Shown: positions 54,508-62,906 of the stretch, in pieces
How the letters are laid out: each line of letters opens with the position of its first letter
Position numbering within the stretch: the stretch's first letter is position 1
Origin: Actinoplanes sp. KI2
GTDB lineage: Bacteria; Actinomycetota; Actinomycetes; Mycobacteriales; Micromonosporaceae
DNA: 64,000 bases
Assembly: GCF_025630775.1 (NCBI RefSeq)
Contig: NZ_JAOSZE010000002.1
Location: 1-64,000 of the forward strand
Reading direction: 5' to 3'
Translations under genes and position numbers: made by a program
Notes under the pieces: model-generated
What the model was told of the DNA's origin: nothing
Seen by the model: only the letters and a program-made list of their open reading frames with translations
Databases searched by the model: none

Positions 54508-55083
54508 TCAGGCGGCGGTTGGGGCGACCGTGTATGTCAGGTAGGCAAACTCGCCGCGGCGCTCGAGGGTGGACAGGGATAGGCGCGACGACGGGAGGCG
54601 GCGGGGGAGCAGCGGCGCGCCCGCCCCGAGCGTCACCGGGGCCACGCCGAGGATCAGCTCGTCGAGCAGGCCGGCGTCGGCGAAGTCGGCGGCCAGGGCG
54701 CCACCGCCGACGATCCACAGATTTTTCCCGGCGGCGGCCGTGGTCATCGCGGCGTGGACCGGGCCGACGTCGCCCTGGACGAACTGCACCGCGGCGCCAG
54801 GGATGACGGGCAGATCGCGGTGGGTGAAGACCCAGGCGGGGACGTCGCCGTACCAGGCCTTCCACTTCTCGGGGTGGTCCAGGAGACCCTCGTGGTCGAG
54901 CACCCACTGGTAGGTCGTGGCGCCCATGGCGAACGCGCCGACCCCGGCGAAGAAGGCGGCGAAGGGGTTCGACTCGTCGTCGGCGGCGGCCTCGAAGAGC
55001 CAGTCGAGCGAGTTGTGCTCGTCGGCGATGAAGCCGTCGATGGTGGTGGCGGTGTAGTACTGCGTCTTGGGCACGGCACTCAC
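54508..55083 (-). CDS. dihydrofolate reductase-fold protein (RibD C-terminal type)
   Basis: The 191-residue protein matches the bacterial DHFR/RibD-C family: YYTATTIDGFIADEHNSLDW, FAMGATTYQWVLDHEG, KNLWIVGGGALAADFADAGL and DELILGVAPVTLGAGAPLLP. These NADPH-binding reductases are widespread in actinobacteria and mostly uncharacterised; they are not the main folate enzyme. Starts at 55083 and 55074 (both GTG) are possible. It is convergent with pabB and divergent from a sigma-factor operon. Confidence 0.85.
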   Translation of the reverse strand: MSAVPKTQYYTATTIDGFIADEHNSLDWLFEAAADDESNPFAAFFAGVGAFAMGATTYQWVLDHEGLLDHPEKWKAWYGDVPAWVFTHRDLPVIPGAAVQFVQGDVGPVHAAMTTAAAGKNLWIVGGGALAADFADAGLLDELILGVAPVTLGAGAPLLPRRLPSSRLSLSTLERRGEFAYLTYTVAPTAA

Positions 55084-55185
55084 CCTGCCACCGGGGTACG
55101 ACAAGAAATCACACTTTTCGAGGGTCGCTGTCACCGAACGGCACGCCCGGCCCGTCTTTTGCGTAAGAGGGCGCGGGAGAGGTTT

Positions 55186-55980
55186 GTGACGGAAGATCTG
55201 CGGGCGTTGCTGCGGGCCGATCTGAGCTGCGAGCGGCCGCCGCCGCTGGGCGATCTGGTCGGTGCCGCGATCCGCGACGGGCGGCGAATCCGTCGAAAGC
55301 AGCGTATCCGGCGTATCGGGGCAGGTCTGGTGGCGATCGCCGCGGCGGCGGCCGCCTTCGTTCTCGTCGGTGACGGCGGGGTCGCGAACCGTCGGTATCC
55401 GCCGGCCGGCGCCGTCGATGTGATCTCTCCCCAATCCGTGCCACCCGCCCTGCCGGTTCCCCCGAACACAGCCGAAGCGCGTACGTTGACCATCCGCAGC
55501 GGCACGACACGTGCCGACGGCTCGCGGGAGAAAGCGACATCAGCGGCGATGCTTCATCTTCTGACTCAACTGCTCCCTCCGGGGCGGACCAGCCACCCCG
55601 GGGTGGCCGCCGAGGACGATCTCCAGGTGCAGCTCTACCTCGACGACGGCTCGGGCCCGGGCATCGTACGCGTGGGCGTCGGGAGGAACGGCCCGATCGG
55701 TGACAATTCGCCCCACGGGGCGACGGTCAGGGTGACAATCAGCCACGTGCCGGACAACTGCCTGCAGGGCACCGTCGTGGACGCCGCCTGGCCCGACGGC
55801 ACCCTCGTCCAGGTGGACGTCGGCTCCTGCCTCGACCCGGCCGGCCCGCCGACGATGCCCGCGCTCACCGAGGAGCAGGCGGTCCGCGTCGCCGCCGACC
55901 CGCGGTGGGGCGTGACCATGGACACCGCCCTGGTCGAGGACGGCGCCAAGCAGTTTCCGATCCTGCCGGTGCTCGGCTGA
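55186..55980 (+). CDS. single-pass membrane protein, putative anti-sigma partner
   Basis: The 264-residue protein has a basic cytoplasmic segment (residues 1-42, ending RRKQRIRR), one membrane helix (about 44-62) and an extracellular domain with two cysteines (PDNCLQGTVV and VGSCLDPAG). No zinc anti-sigma motif is seen. It ends one base before the start of a SigE-family sigma factor, so the pair is co-transcribed and it may regulate that factor. The GTG at 55186 starts the basic segment. Sequence similarity to characterised anti-sigma factors is not evident by eye. Confidence 0.68.
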   Translation: MTEDLRALLRADLSCERPPPLGDLVGAAIRDGRRIRRKQRIRRIGAGLVAIAAAAAAFVLVGDGGVANRRYPPAGAVDVISPQSVPPALPVPPNTAEARTLTIRSGTTRADGSREKATSAAMLHLLTQLLPPGRTSHPGVAAEDDLQVQLYLDDGSGPGIVRVGVGRNGPIGDNSPHGATVRVTISHVPDNCLQGTVVDAAWPDGTLVQVDVGSCLDPAGPPTMPALTEEQAVRVAADPRWGVTMDTALVEDGAKQFPILPVLG

Positions 55981-55981
55981 C

Positions 55982-56473
55982 ATGACCGACGACGACGAGT
56001 TCGCGGAGTTCGCGAACGCGCACGCCGAGCGCCTGCGCACCACCGCGTTCATGCTGTGCCACGACTGGCACCTCGCCCAGGACCTCACCCAGACCGCGCT
56101 CACCAAGCTGTTCCTGAGCTGGCGGCGGGCGACCCAGGCCGACAACCTTCTCGCGTACGCGCAAAAGATCCTGCTCCGCGCCTACCTGGACCACCGTCGT
56201 CGCCGGTCGTCGACGGAGTCGACGCCGGGGGTGCTGCACGAGCCCGCCTACCGGGAGAACCCGGAGCTGCGGCTGACCATGCTGGACGCCCTCGCCGGCC
56301 TGCCGGCGCGGGACCGGGCGATCGTGATCCTGCGGTACTTCGAGGACTACAGCGTCGAGCAGGTCGCCGACGTGCTCGAGATCCCGGTCAGCGTGGTGAA
56401 GAGCCAGACCCGCCGCTCGCTCGGCAAGCTGCGCGAGCTGCTGGCGGCGGAGCAGCTCGCCTTGTTCGCCTGA
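55982..56473 (+). CDS. SigE-family RNA polymerase sigma-70 factor (ECF-like)
   Basis: The 163-residue protein contains region 2 (FAEFANAHAERLRTTAFMLC, HDWHLAQDLTQTALTKLFLS) and region 4 (LPARDRAIVILRYFEDYSVE, QVADVLEIPVSVVKSQTRRS). This is the actinobacterial SigE-like ECF subgroup, which reads stress or envelope signals. The ATG at 55982 lies one base after the stop of the membrane protein gene. The target promoters are unknown. The order, regulator first and sigma second, is the reverse of the second module at 63-64 kb. Confidence 0.92.
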   Translation: MTDDDEFAEFANAHAERLRTTAFMLCHDWHLAQDLTQTALTKLFLSWRRATQADNLLAYAQKILLRAYLDHRRRRSSTESTPGVLHEPAYRENPELRLTMLDALAGLPARDRAIVILRYFEDYSVEQVADVLEIPVSVVKSQTRRSLGKLRELLAAEQLALFA

Positions 56474-56546
56474 ATTGAGCCTTCAGTCCGGTTATGGGCG
56501 GCGGTGGGGTGGTTGGACGGGGTAACGAGCCGCTAGCCTTTAGGTC

Positions 56547-57047
56547 ATGACAGTTCGGCCTATTCGGATCTTCGGCGACCCGGTGCTGCGCACCGAGGCC
56601 GACCCGGTCACCGCGTTCGACGCGGAGCTGCGGCAGCTGGTCGCCGACCTGGAGGACACCGTCCGGGTGCCGGGGCGGGCCGGGGTCGCCGCGCCGCAGA
56701 TCGGGGTGAGTCTGCGGGTGTTCTCGTACAACGTGGACGGCCAGGTCGGCCACCTGGTGAACCCGGTGCTCGCCGGCTTCGAGGGCGAGCAGACCGACGA
56801 CGAGGGATGCCTGTCGCTGCCGGGTCTCGGCTTTCCGACCACCCGGGCGATGTCGGTCACGGCGCGCGGCTTCGACCAGTACGGCGAGCCGCTGGTGATC
56901 GCGGGGACCGGGTTCCTGGCCCGGGCGCTGCAGCACGAGACCGACCACCTGGCCGGGACGCTCTACATCGACACGCTCAAGGGCGACGCGCGCCGGCAGG
57001 CACTGCGTGAGCTGCGCCGGGTGAGTCCGTCGCCGCAGCGTCGCTGA
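56547..57047 (+). CDS. def: peptide deformylase
   Basis: The 166-residue enzyme has all three motifs: GVAAPQIG, EGCLSLPG with the metal-binding Cys, and QHETDHLAG with the two His ligands and catalytic Glu. It removes the formyl group from nascent proteins at the ribosome. The length fits type I enzymes. The ATG at 56547 starts MTVRPIRIFGDPVLR, the family start. The 3' end overlaps the convergent ArsR-like gene by 71 bp. No methionyl-tRNA formyltransferase gene is nearby, so this may be an extra copy. Confidence 0.96.
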   Translation: MTVRPIRIFGDPVLRTEADPVTAFDAELRQLVADLEDTVRVPGRAGVAAPQIGVSLRVFSYNVDGQVGHLVNPVLAGFEGEQTDDEGCLSLPGLGFPTTRAMSVTARGFDQYGEPLVIAGTGFLARALQHETDHLAGTLYIDTLKGDARRQALRELRRVSPSPQRR

Positions 57048-57729
57048 CCACACCGAGCTGATCCTCGAGGACCCGGGCGCCGAGGGCGGTCAGCTTGACC
57101 GCCCGGCCGGTGCCGATCCGCACGATCCAGCCGGCGTCGAACGCGTGCCGGCACAGGGCCGCCCCGACCTGCCCGGCCAGGTGCGAGCGCCGCTCGGTCC
57201 AGTCCAGGCACTCCCGGATCACCGGGCGCTTGCCGGATCTGTCGAGGACGATGCCGAGCGAGGTCAGCCAGGAGCTGCCGCGCGGGGTCACCACCAGGCC
57301 GTGTGACCGGCTGACATAGCCGTTGGCGGCCAGGCCGTCGGCGAGCGCCACCCCGACGAACCCCGCTATATGGTCATAACAGGTGCGGGCGTACGCAAGG
57401 TTCTTCCGGCGGTGGACGGCCGACATGGACACCACCGGTTCCGGCCGGCCGGGCGGTCCGGCCACGGCCACCGTCTCGATCAGCGCGGCCGTCTCGGCGG
57501 AGGCCAGTTGCAGGTAGCGGTGCCGGCCCTGCTTGCGCTGGATCAGCAGGCCACCGGCGACGAGGCGGTCGGCGTGCTCGCTGGCCGTCGACACGGCGAC
57601 GCCGGCGTGCCTGGCCAGCTCCCCGACGGTCCACGCCCGGCCGTCGAGCAGGGCCAGGCAGAACGCGGCCCGGGTGCGGTCGGCGAGCAGGGCCGCCCAC
57701 CCGGCCAGGGACTCGGCATTGTCGTCCAT
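56977..57729 (-). CDS. ArsR-like winged-helix transcriptional regulator
   Basis: The 250-residue protein begins with a winged helix: LADRTRAAFCLALLDGRAWT, VGELARHAGVAVSTASEHAD and RLVAGGLLIQRKQGRHRYLQ. The remaining 170 residues form a second part with a further winged-helix-like stretch (GYVSRSHGLVVTPRGSSWLT) that is conserved in ArsR-like regulators of about 230 residues. The effector is unknown. The ATG at 57729 starts the helix. It is divergent from the PEBP gene across 128 bp, a possible target. Confidence 0.85.
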   Translation of the reverse strand: MDDNAESLAGWAALLADRTRAAFCLALLDGRAWTVGELARHAGVAVSTASEHADRLVAGGLLIQRKQGRHRYLQLASAETAALIETVAVAGPPGRPEPVVSMSAVHRRKNLAYARTCYDHIAGFVGVALADGLAANGYVSRSHGLVVTPRGSSWLTSLGIVLDRSGKRPVIRECLDWTERRSHLAGQVGAALCRHAFDAGWIVRIGTGRAVKLTALGARVLEDQLGVVSDAAATDSPGAAHAVPAGARRP

Positions 57730-57857
57730 GCCCCGATCATGTCCCGCCGACGGTTCGGCGCCCACCGAAGTCCGCCGGCGGACCGGCCGAGCGGGTGTGC
57801 CGGCGGACCGGCGGCGTTGCAGAATCGGAGCGATCAAAGCATCGGAGGAGGTCGATC

Positions 57858-58457
57858 ATGCATCGCATCACCCGTCGCTTCGCCGTGGTGGCGGCCGTCG
57901 TGCTCCTGACCCTGGGCACCGCGGTCGGGGCATCCGCCGCCACCGTCCTGCACTTCGGCTATCACCAGGTCCGCGCCGGCCTGCCCACCGGCATCAAGCA
58001 CTTCAAGCTCACCAGCACCGACATCCGGGCCGGCAAACCCATCCCCGCGCGGTTCTGGGGTTGCGCGGACGCCGGCGTCTCGCCGCAGCTCAGCTGGTCG
58101 GGGGCGCCGGCCGGCACGCAGAGCTTCGCCATCCAGGTGTTCGACCGGGACGCGCCCACCGGCAGCGGTTTCTGGCACTGGGTCGCCTGGGACCTGCCCG
58201 CCGGCACGACGTCGCTGGCCACCGGGGCGCTGCCGCCGGCGCCGGCGGTCAGCGGCACGAACGACGGCGAGACGTCCGGATACACCGGGCCGTGCCCGCC
58301 GGCGGGGGACGTCACGCACCACTACACGTTCACGGTGGTCGCGCTATCGGTGCCGAGCCTGGGGCTGCCGGCCAGCACGCACGGCGCGGTCGCGGGCTTC
58401 GTGATCGGGCACAACGCGCTGGGCTCCGCCTCGTTCGAGGCCACGGCCAGGCAGTAG
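57858..58457 (+). CDS. secreted PEBP/YbhB-like (Raf kinase inhibitor-like) protein
   Basis: The 199-residue precursor has a signal peptide (ending TAVGASAA) and the phosphatidylethanolamine-binding-protein fold: STDIRAGKPIPARFWGCADA, GVSPQLSWSGAPAGTQSFAI, DRDAPTGSGFWHWVAWDLP, YTGPCPPAGDVTHHYTFTVV and ALSVPSLGLP. The DxDAPT and GPCPP motifs line the ligand pocket. Its bacterial role is unclear. GGAGGAG precedes the ATG. The divergent ArsR-like gene may regulate it. Confidence 0.9.
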   Translation: MHRITRRFAVVAAVVLLTLGTAVGASAATVLHFGYHQVRAGLPTGIKHFKLTSTDIRAGKPIPARFWGCADAGVSPQLSWSGAPAGTQSFAIQVFDRDAPTGSGFWHWVAWDLPAGTTSLATGALPPAPAVSGTNDGETSGYTGPCPPAGDVTHHYTFTVVALSVPSLGLPASTHGAVAGFVIGHNALGSASFEATARQ

Positions 58458-58462
58458 GTGCG

Positions 58463-58501
58463 CCGTCACCTGCCGTCGAGAAGGTCGGCGGCAGGTGACG
58501 G
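58463..58501. terminator. bidirectional terminator between PEBP gene and siderophore operon
   Basis: A perfect 13-bp stem (CCGTCACCTGCCG with CGGCAGGTGACGG) with a 13-nt loop starts six bases after the PEBP stop and ends eight bases before the decarboxylase stop, so it serves both convergent transcripts. Confidence 0.88.
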
Positions 58502-58509
58502 GCGGACCC

Positions 58510-59625
58510 TCAGACGATCACGAAGACCGGCGGGTCGTGGCGCAGGAACTCGTGGTGGGAGATGTCCCAGCCGTACGCGCCGGCCCGGGCGAAGACGAGG
58601 ATGTCGCCGGCTCGCAGGCGGGTCACGTGCCGGCCGCGGGTGAGGACGTCGCGGGGCGTGCAGAGTTCACCCACGGCGTCGACCTCGGTGTCGGTCACCT
58701 CCGGCCGGGGGTACGGGTGCGGCCAGTCGTCGACCGGGACGATCGTGAAGGGGTGGCTGTAACCCCAGGCCGCGGGGAGCCGGAAGTGGTGGGTGCCGCC
58801 GCGCAGCACGGCGAAGGTGCGGCCGTGGGTGGTCTTCAGATCCAGCACCGTGGCGGCGTAGGCGCCGGCGTCGGCGGCCAGGTACCGGCCCGGCTCGAAG
58901 ATCAGGTCGAGGCCGGCCGGCACCACCACACTCGACAAATCCGATAAATCCATTTCGGCGCGGCTCTGGTAGTCGATGCCGAAACCGCCCCCGACGTTGA
59001 CGACGCGCAGGTCGACGCCGTTGCTGCCGGCCGCCCGCAGAGACCAGTCGAGCGCGTCCCGGACGAAGGCCGCATGCGCCGTACCGTCCAGGTTGTTGGA
59101 AACGGCATGCAGGTGGAAGCCGACCACCTCGACGCCCGGGACCCGCAACGCCTCGCCGAGCCGGCTCTCGTCGATACCGAACGGGGTCGGCGCGCCGGTC
59201 ATCGTGTGGCTGCCGCGCAGCCCGCCGCCGGGACGGTTGACCCGCAGGCACACCTGCGGCGGGCGGGGCGCGATCGCGGCGAGCCGGCGCAGCTCGTGCT
59301 CGCTCTCCACGTTGATCAGGGCGCCCGCCGCGACCGCCGCGCGCAGTTCCGCGTCGGTCTTGGCCGGGCCGCCGAAGACGATCCGCCGGGCCCCGGCCGT
59401 CACCGCGAGGGCCAGTTCGCCGCCGGAGGCCACCTCGAGACCGTCGCACACCCCGGCGAGGGCCTCGACCACGGCGGGATGGCCGTTCGCCTTCACCGCG
59501 TACAGCAAAGTGGCCTTGGGCGGCAATGCTCGCCGGACCATCGCGGCCCGCGCGCGCAGCGCCGCGGTGTCGTAGACGTAGGCGCAGGCCGGCGCGGGCA
59601 GCGCGCGGAGCAGATCAGCGTGCAT
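58510..59625 (-). CDS. type III PLP-dependent decarboxylase in a siderophore operon
   Basis: The 371-residue protein has the alanine-racemase-type fold of DapDC/ODC enzymes: ATLLYAVKANGHPAVVEALA with the PLP lysine (K45), EVVGFHLHAVSNNLDG, NVGGGFGIDY and IFEPGRYLAADAGAYAA for phosphate binding, and GELCTPRDVLTRG with the catalytic Cys across the dimer. In NIS siderophore clusters such enzymes decarboxylate a diamino acid or a citryl-amino acid (as SbnH does). It overlaps the upstream synthetase gene by 11 bp and is the last gene of the operon, followed by a strong terminator. Confidence 0.86.
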   Translation of the reverse strand: MHADLLRALPAPACAYVYDTAALRARAAMVRRALPPKATLLYAVKANGHPAVVEALAGVCDGLEVASGGELALAVTAGARRIVFGGPAKTDAELRAAVAAGALINVESEHELRRLAAIAPRPPQVCLRVNRPGGGLRGSHTMTGAPTPFGIDESRLGEALRVPGVEVVGFHLHAVSNNLDGTAHAAFVRDALDWSLRAAGSNGVDLRVVNVGGGFGIDYQSRAEMDLSDLSSVVVPAGLDLIFEPGRYLAADAGAYAATVLDLKTTHGRTFAVLRGGTHHFRLPAAWGYSHPFTIVPVDDWPHPYPRPEVTDTEVDAVGELCTPRDVLTRGRHVTRLRAGDILVFARAGAYGWDISHHEFLRHDPPVFVIV

Positions 59626-61072
59626 GCAGCGGGTTCCGAACCGGGATGTACACGTCGCCCTCGCCGGCGATCCGCATCCGGACCAGGGCCTTGTGCGGCA
59701 CCATCGGCGCGGTGAACGCGGCGTGGTCGTCGCCGGCGCAGCACTCGTCGAGCACCTCGCGGACGATCCGCCACGCCCGGTCCTCGTCGATGTCCAGCCG
59801 CAGGATGATCTCGCCGAGGTGCGCCTGGAACAGCGTGTACCCGATCTTCGCCCGGAAGATCTCCAGGTCGTCGGTGCCGACCACCGAGCCCGGCCACAGC
59901 GTGATGTCGTGCCCGGCCGCGCGCAGCCGGGGCAGGTGCAGCCGCAAGCCGGCGAAGTCGCGCAGCGCCACCCGGTGCGGCCATCCGCCGACGAAGGTGG
60001 GCAGGCAGTTCTGCAGGTGCGCCTCGAGCGCGACGCCCTGGGCGGTGAGTCGCAGCAAGGGCGGGAGAAGCATTTCCGCGTACGCCCGCAGCCAGGCGCC
60101 CGGATCGCCGGTGACCAGGTCGCCGAGCAGGAACGGCAGCGCCCCGCCGGGGATGACCCGTTCGCCCGGCCGCAGCCGCCGGCCCAGCCCGTCGCGCCGG
60201 ATCGCCGACAGGTCCCGCCCGGAGCCGACCGGGACGGCCGCGCCCGCGGTCTCGGCCATCAGCATGACCCGGTCGTCGGTCACCAGACGGTGCAGCAACC
60301 GGGAGACGGCCGGGCCGTTGCGGGTGCTGGCGACGCTGATGCTGCGCCGGGTCGAGGTGACCTGGATGTCCAGCGAGACCTTGAAGTACTCGCCGAGGCT
60401 CGGCACCCAGAGCGTGCGCAGCGCGGCGGTCGGCACCGCCTCGAGCTCGTCGTCGAGGATCGTGATGGTGCCGTCGCGCAGCAGCTCGCGGTAGCGGGTC
60501 GGCAGCACCGTGTCCCGCTGCCACGGGTGGACCGGATGCACGCCGCCGGGGAACATGCGGTCGCCGATGCGCAGGTCACCCTCGACCGCCACGAAACCGA
60601 GCCGGGTCGTCGGCGTTTCGAGGTCGTACGCGAGCACGTCGCTGGTGTCCCAGCCGAGCCGGGTGCGCCCGCACGGGTGCAGGTTGTGCCCGGCGACGGC
60701 GAGCCGTTCGAGGCCGATCGCCTGCCAGTCCGGGTCGTCGCCGACCGGCGCCGGCGGGCGGGCCATCGCGATCGCCAGGTTGACCACGGCGTTGCGCAGC
60801 TCGGCCGCGAACCCCGGCGCGTCGATCCCGGCCAGCAGCTCGACCGGGTCGGCCACGCCCGCGGCCGGGTACTCGACCCGGTTGAAGCCGTGCCGCGGTC
60901 CCGGCCCCATGTCGCGGATGCCCTCGCGGGTCAGCGCCCCGCGCAGCCGGCGGCCGACCGTGTCCGCGGCCTCCGGCAGCGCCGCGAGGAAGCCGTCGAT
61001 CAGCTCCGGGGCGTGCACGGCGAGGGCCGCCTCGATGTGGGCGAGGCGTTCCGGCGAGAGGCTTCTCGTCAT
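59615..61072 (-). CDS. IucA/IucC-family siderophore synthetase (second)
   Basis: The 485-residue NIS synthetase shows VAGHNLHPCGRTRLGWDTSD, the ATP-binding GGVHPVHPWQRDTVLP, TSTRRSISVASTRNGPAVSR, EAHLQNCLPTFVGG and a C-terminal FhuF-like iron-reductase-type domain is absent. It adenylates a carboxylate (citrate or similar) and condenses it with an amine or alcohol. It is slightly shorter than IucC (about 580), mainly in the C-terminal part. ATG overlaps the first synthetase stop as ATGA, and its own stop lies inside the decarboxylase start, so all three genes are translationally coupled. Confidence 0.9.
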   Translation of the reverse strand: MTRSLSPERLAHIEAALAVHAPELIDGFLAALPEAADTVGRRLRGALTREGIRDMGPGPRHGFNRVEYPAAGVADPVELLAGIDAPGFAAELRNAVVNLAIAMARPPAPVGDDPDWQAIGLERLAVAGHNLHPCGRTRLGWDTSDVLAYDLETPTTRLGFVAVEGDLRIGDRMFPGGVHPVHPWQRDTVLPTRYRELLRDGTITILDDELEAVPTAALRTLWVPSLGEYFKVSLDIQVTSTRRSISVASTRNGPAVSRLLHRLVTDDRVMLMAETAGAAVPVGSGRDLSAIRRDGLGRRLRPGERVIPGGALPFLLGDLVTGDPGAWLRAYAEMLLPPLLRLTAQGVALEAHLQNCLPTFVGGWPHRVALRDFAGLRLHLPRLRAAGHDITLWPGSVVGTDDLEIFRAKIGYTLFQAHLGEIILRLDIDEDRAWRIVREVLDECCAGDDHAAFTAPMVPHKALVRMRIAGEGDVYIPVRNPLHAR

Positions 61073-62718
61073 GCGTGTACCGCCAGGGGGTTGTCCAGAC
61101 CGGCCCAGATGTCGTCGAGCGGGTCGGCCGCGAGCCGCATCGCGGTGGTCGCCTTGACCGGCAGCGGCTCGCGCAGCAGGTGCGGCACGTCCGCGGTGCC
61201 GGTCTCGGTCAGCGCCGCCGCGACGATGCCCCACAGCCGGTGCGGGTCGGCGCCGCGCCGGGTCAGCGCCGCGACGAGCTCGGCGGCGACGGTGCCGAGG
61301 GCGGCGGCGGCGAGCTTGGTGCGCAGCACGGCGGGGTCGTCGCTGGGCAGGTCACCGCGCAACGGCGGCGCCTCGAACCCGTGCCCGGCCAGCCGTCGCG
61401 CGCTGACCCGCACGCCGCCGAGGTCCCGGTACAGGATCCGGACCGGCCGGCCGTCGCGCAGCACGACCAGGGTGTTCTGCCCGTGCGCCTCCAGCGCGAT
61501 GCCGCGGTCGAGCACTCTCGCGAGGGGCGCGAACAGCAGGCGGCCGAGCAGACCCATCATCTCGTACGGGTCGGGCACCGTCCCCAGCAGCGCCGGGTGC
61601 GCCCCGAACAGGGCGATCGGCACGACGACCTCGCCGGGTGCGAGCCAGGGCGCCTCCCGGACGAGGAAGGCGAGGTGCCGCTGCGGCAGGCCGTCGATCA
61701 GCACCACCCCGGCGGCGGTCTCCGCGAGCACGTCGATCGGCAGGTCGTGCAGGACGAGCCGGAGCAGCCGGGACAGGTTCGGCCCGTTCTCCACCGCGGC
61801 CGGCGAGACGGTGCGCACGGCCGAGGTCATCTGCACGTCCACGGCGGTCTTGACGTGCGGGCCGCCGCCGGCCGTGGCGACCGTGCGCAGCGACATCAGC
61901 GGCCGGACCGGGCCGGTCTCGCCGGCGTCGGCCAGCCACGGGTAGGCGTCCCGGATCCGCTCGGCCTGCCACGGGTGGGCCAGCAGGACCGGCTCGGCGG
62001 TGCCGTGCCACCGGTCCGCCGGGACGCGCAGGCGGCGCAGCCGGATCGTGGGGGAGTGCTCGGGCGCGTAGGCGAGCACATCGGCGACGCTCATCCCGCC
62101 CCGGGTGCGGCAGCACGGGTGCAGCGGATGACCGTCGACGATGGACTGCTCGGCCCGGGCGAGGCCGTCCGGGTCCGGTGCTTTCAGCAGGGCGGCTGGG
62201 TCGTGCCGGGTGGCCGCCGCTCGGGCCAGCGCCAGGTTGGCGACGCTGTTGTCGATCTCGGCGGCCAGGTCGCTGCCCGGCCAGAGCACCCGCACGAGCG
62301 TACCCGGATCGGTGATGAACGCCCCCGGCGACAGCTCGTGCACCCAGGCGTCACTGTCCAGCCAGGCCGGTTGTCGGCCCTCGTCCGGCTCGTCGCCCGG
62401 CGCGGTGTCGGCCCGGACGGTCACCTCCAGGCCCGCCCCGGCCGGCGCGAACGGTGCGGCCGCCGCCCGCGGGTACCGCACCGTCACCCCGGGGAACGAC
62501 ACCTCCCCGGCGCGGCGCCGGCCCAGCCCCGGCAACGGCTCCCGGTCCAGCGCCCCGAGCAGCCGCCCGAGCACCGCGGCCCGCGCCCCGGCGAGCTCGG
62601 CGTCGTACGGCTCGACCAGGTCGGGCCGCAGAACCGCGAGATCCTCGCGGGTCTGCGTGGGATCGGCGGTGTGCCGGATGGGCGGTGATTCGGACGTCGG
62701 TCGCGGCACGCCGCCCAT
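61069..62718 (-). CDS. IucA/IucC-family siderophore synthetase (first)
   Basis: The 549-residue NIS synthetase contains DGHPLHPCCRTRGGMSVADV, LLAHPWQAERIRDAYPWLAD, VDVQMTSAVRTVSPAAVENG, ALEAHGQNTLVVLRDGRPVR and ILYRDLGGVRVSARRLAGHG. It is the first gene of the operon; AAGGAG precedes the ATG at 62718. With the second synthetase it should assemble a carboxylate siderophore, each catalysing one amide bond, using an amine supplied by the decarboxylase. No siderophore exporter or uptake gene is inside the window. I found no clear iron box (TTAGGTTAGG-type) in the 188 bp upstream. Confidence 0.9.
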   Translation of the reverse strand: MGGVPRPTSESPPIRHTADPTQTREDLAVLRPDLVEPYDAELAGARAAVLGRLLGALDREPLPGLGRRRAGEVSFPGVTVRYPRAAAAPFAPAGAGLEVTVRADTAPGDEPDEGRQPAWLDSDAWVHELSPGAFITDPGTLVRVLWPGSDLAAEIDNSVANLALARAAATRHDPAALLKAPDPDGLARAEQSIVDGHPLHPCCRTRGGMSVADVLAYAPEHSPTIRLRRLRVPADRWHGTAEPVLLAHPWQAERIRDAYPWLADAGETGPVRPLMSLRTVATAGGGPHVKTAVDVQMTSAVRTVSPAAVENGPNLSRLLRLVLHDLPIDVLAETAAGVVLIDGLPQRHLAFLVREAPWLAPGEVVVPIALFGAHPALLGTVPDPYEMMGLLGRLLFAPLARVLDRGIALEAHGQNTLVVLRDGRPVRILYRDLGGVRVSARRLAGHGFEAPPLRGDLPSDDPAVLRTKLAAAALGTVAAELVAALTRRGADPHRLWGIVAAALTETGTADVPHLLREPLPVKATTAMRLAADPLDDIWAGLDNPLAVHA

Positions 62719-62906
62719 TGTGCGCTCCTTTTCCCCCGGTTCCTGCCCCGCTCGCCCCCGCACGTGAGCGACGACGCAGTAACCAAGCAAACATCCAAGG
62801 ATGCTCTACGGGGTGTGCGCCGCGTCGCCGACGGGCGCCCACCTGAGGCCAAAAAGGAATCAACGACCCTGACCCCTCCGGCGGCATCGGCAATACGGCT
62901 GGCCCT

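Noticed and set aside
62719..62906. Iron-responsive operator (TTAGG...CCTAA-like) before the siderophore operon
   Set aside because: I looked for a DmdR/IdeR-type box on both strands and did not find a convincing match, so none is annotated, though regulation by iron remains likely.
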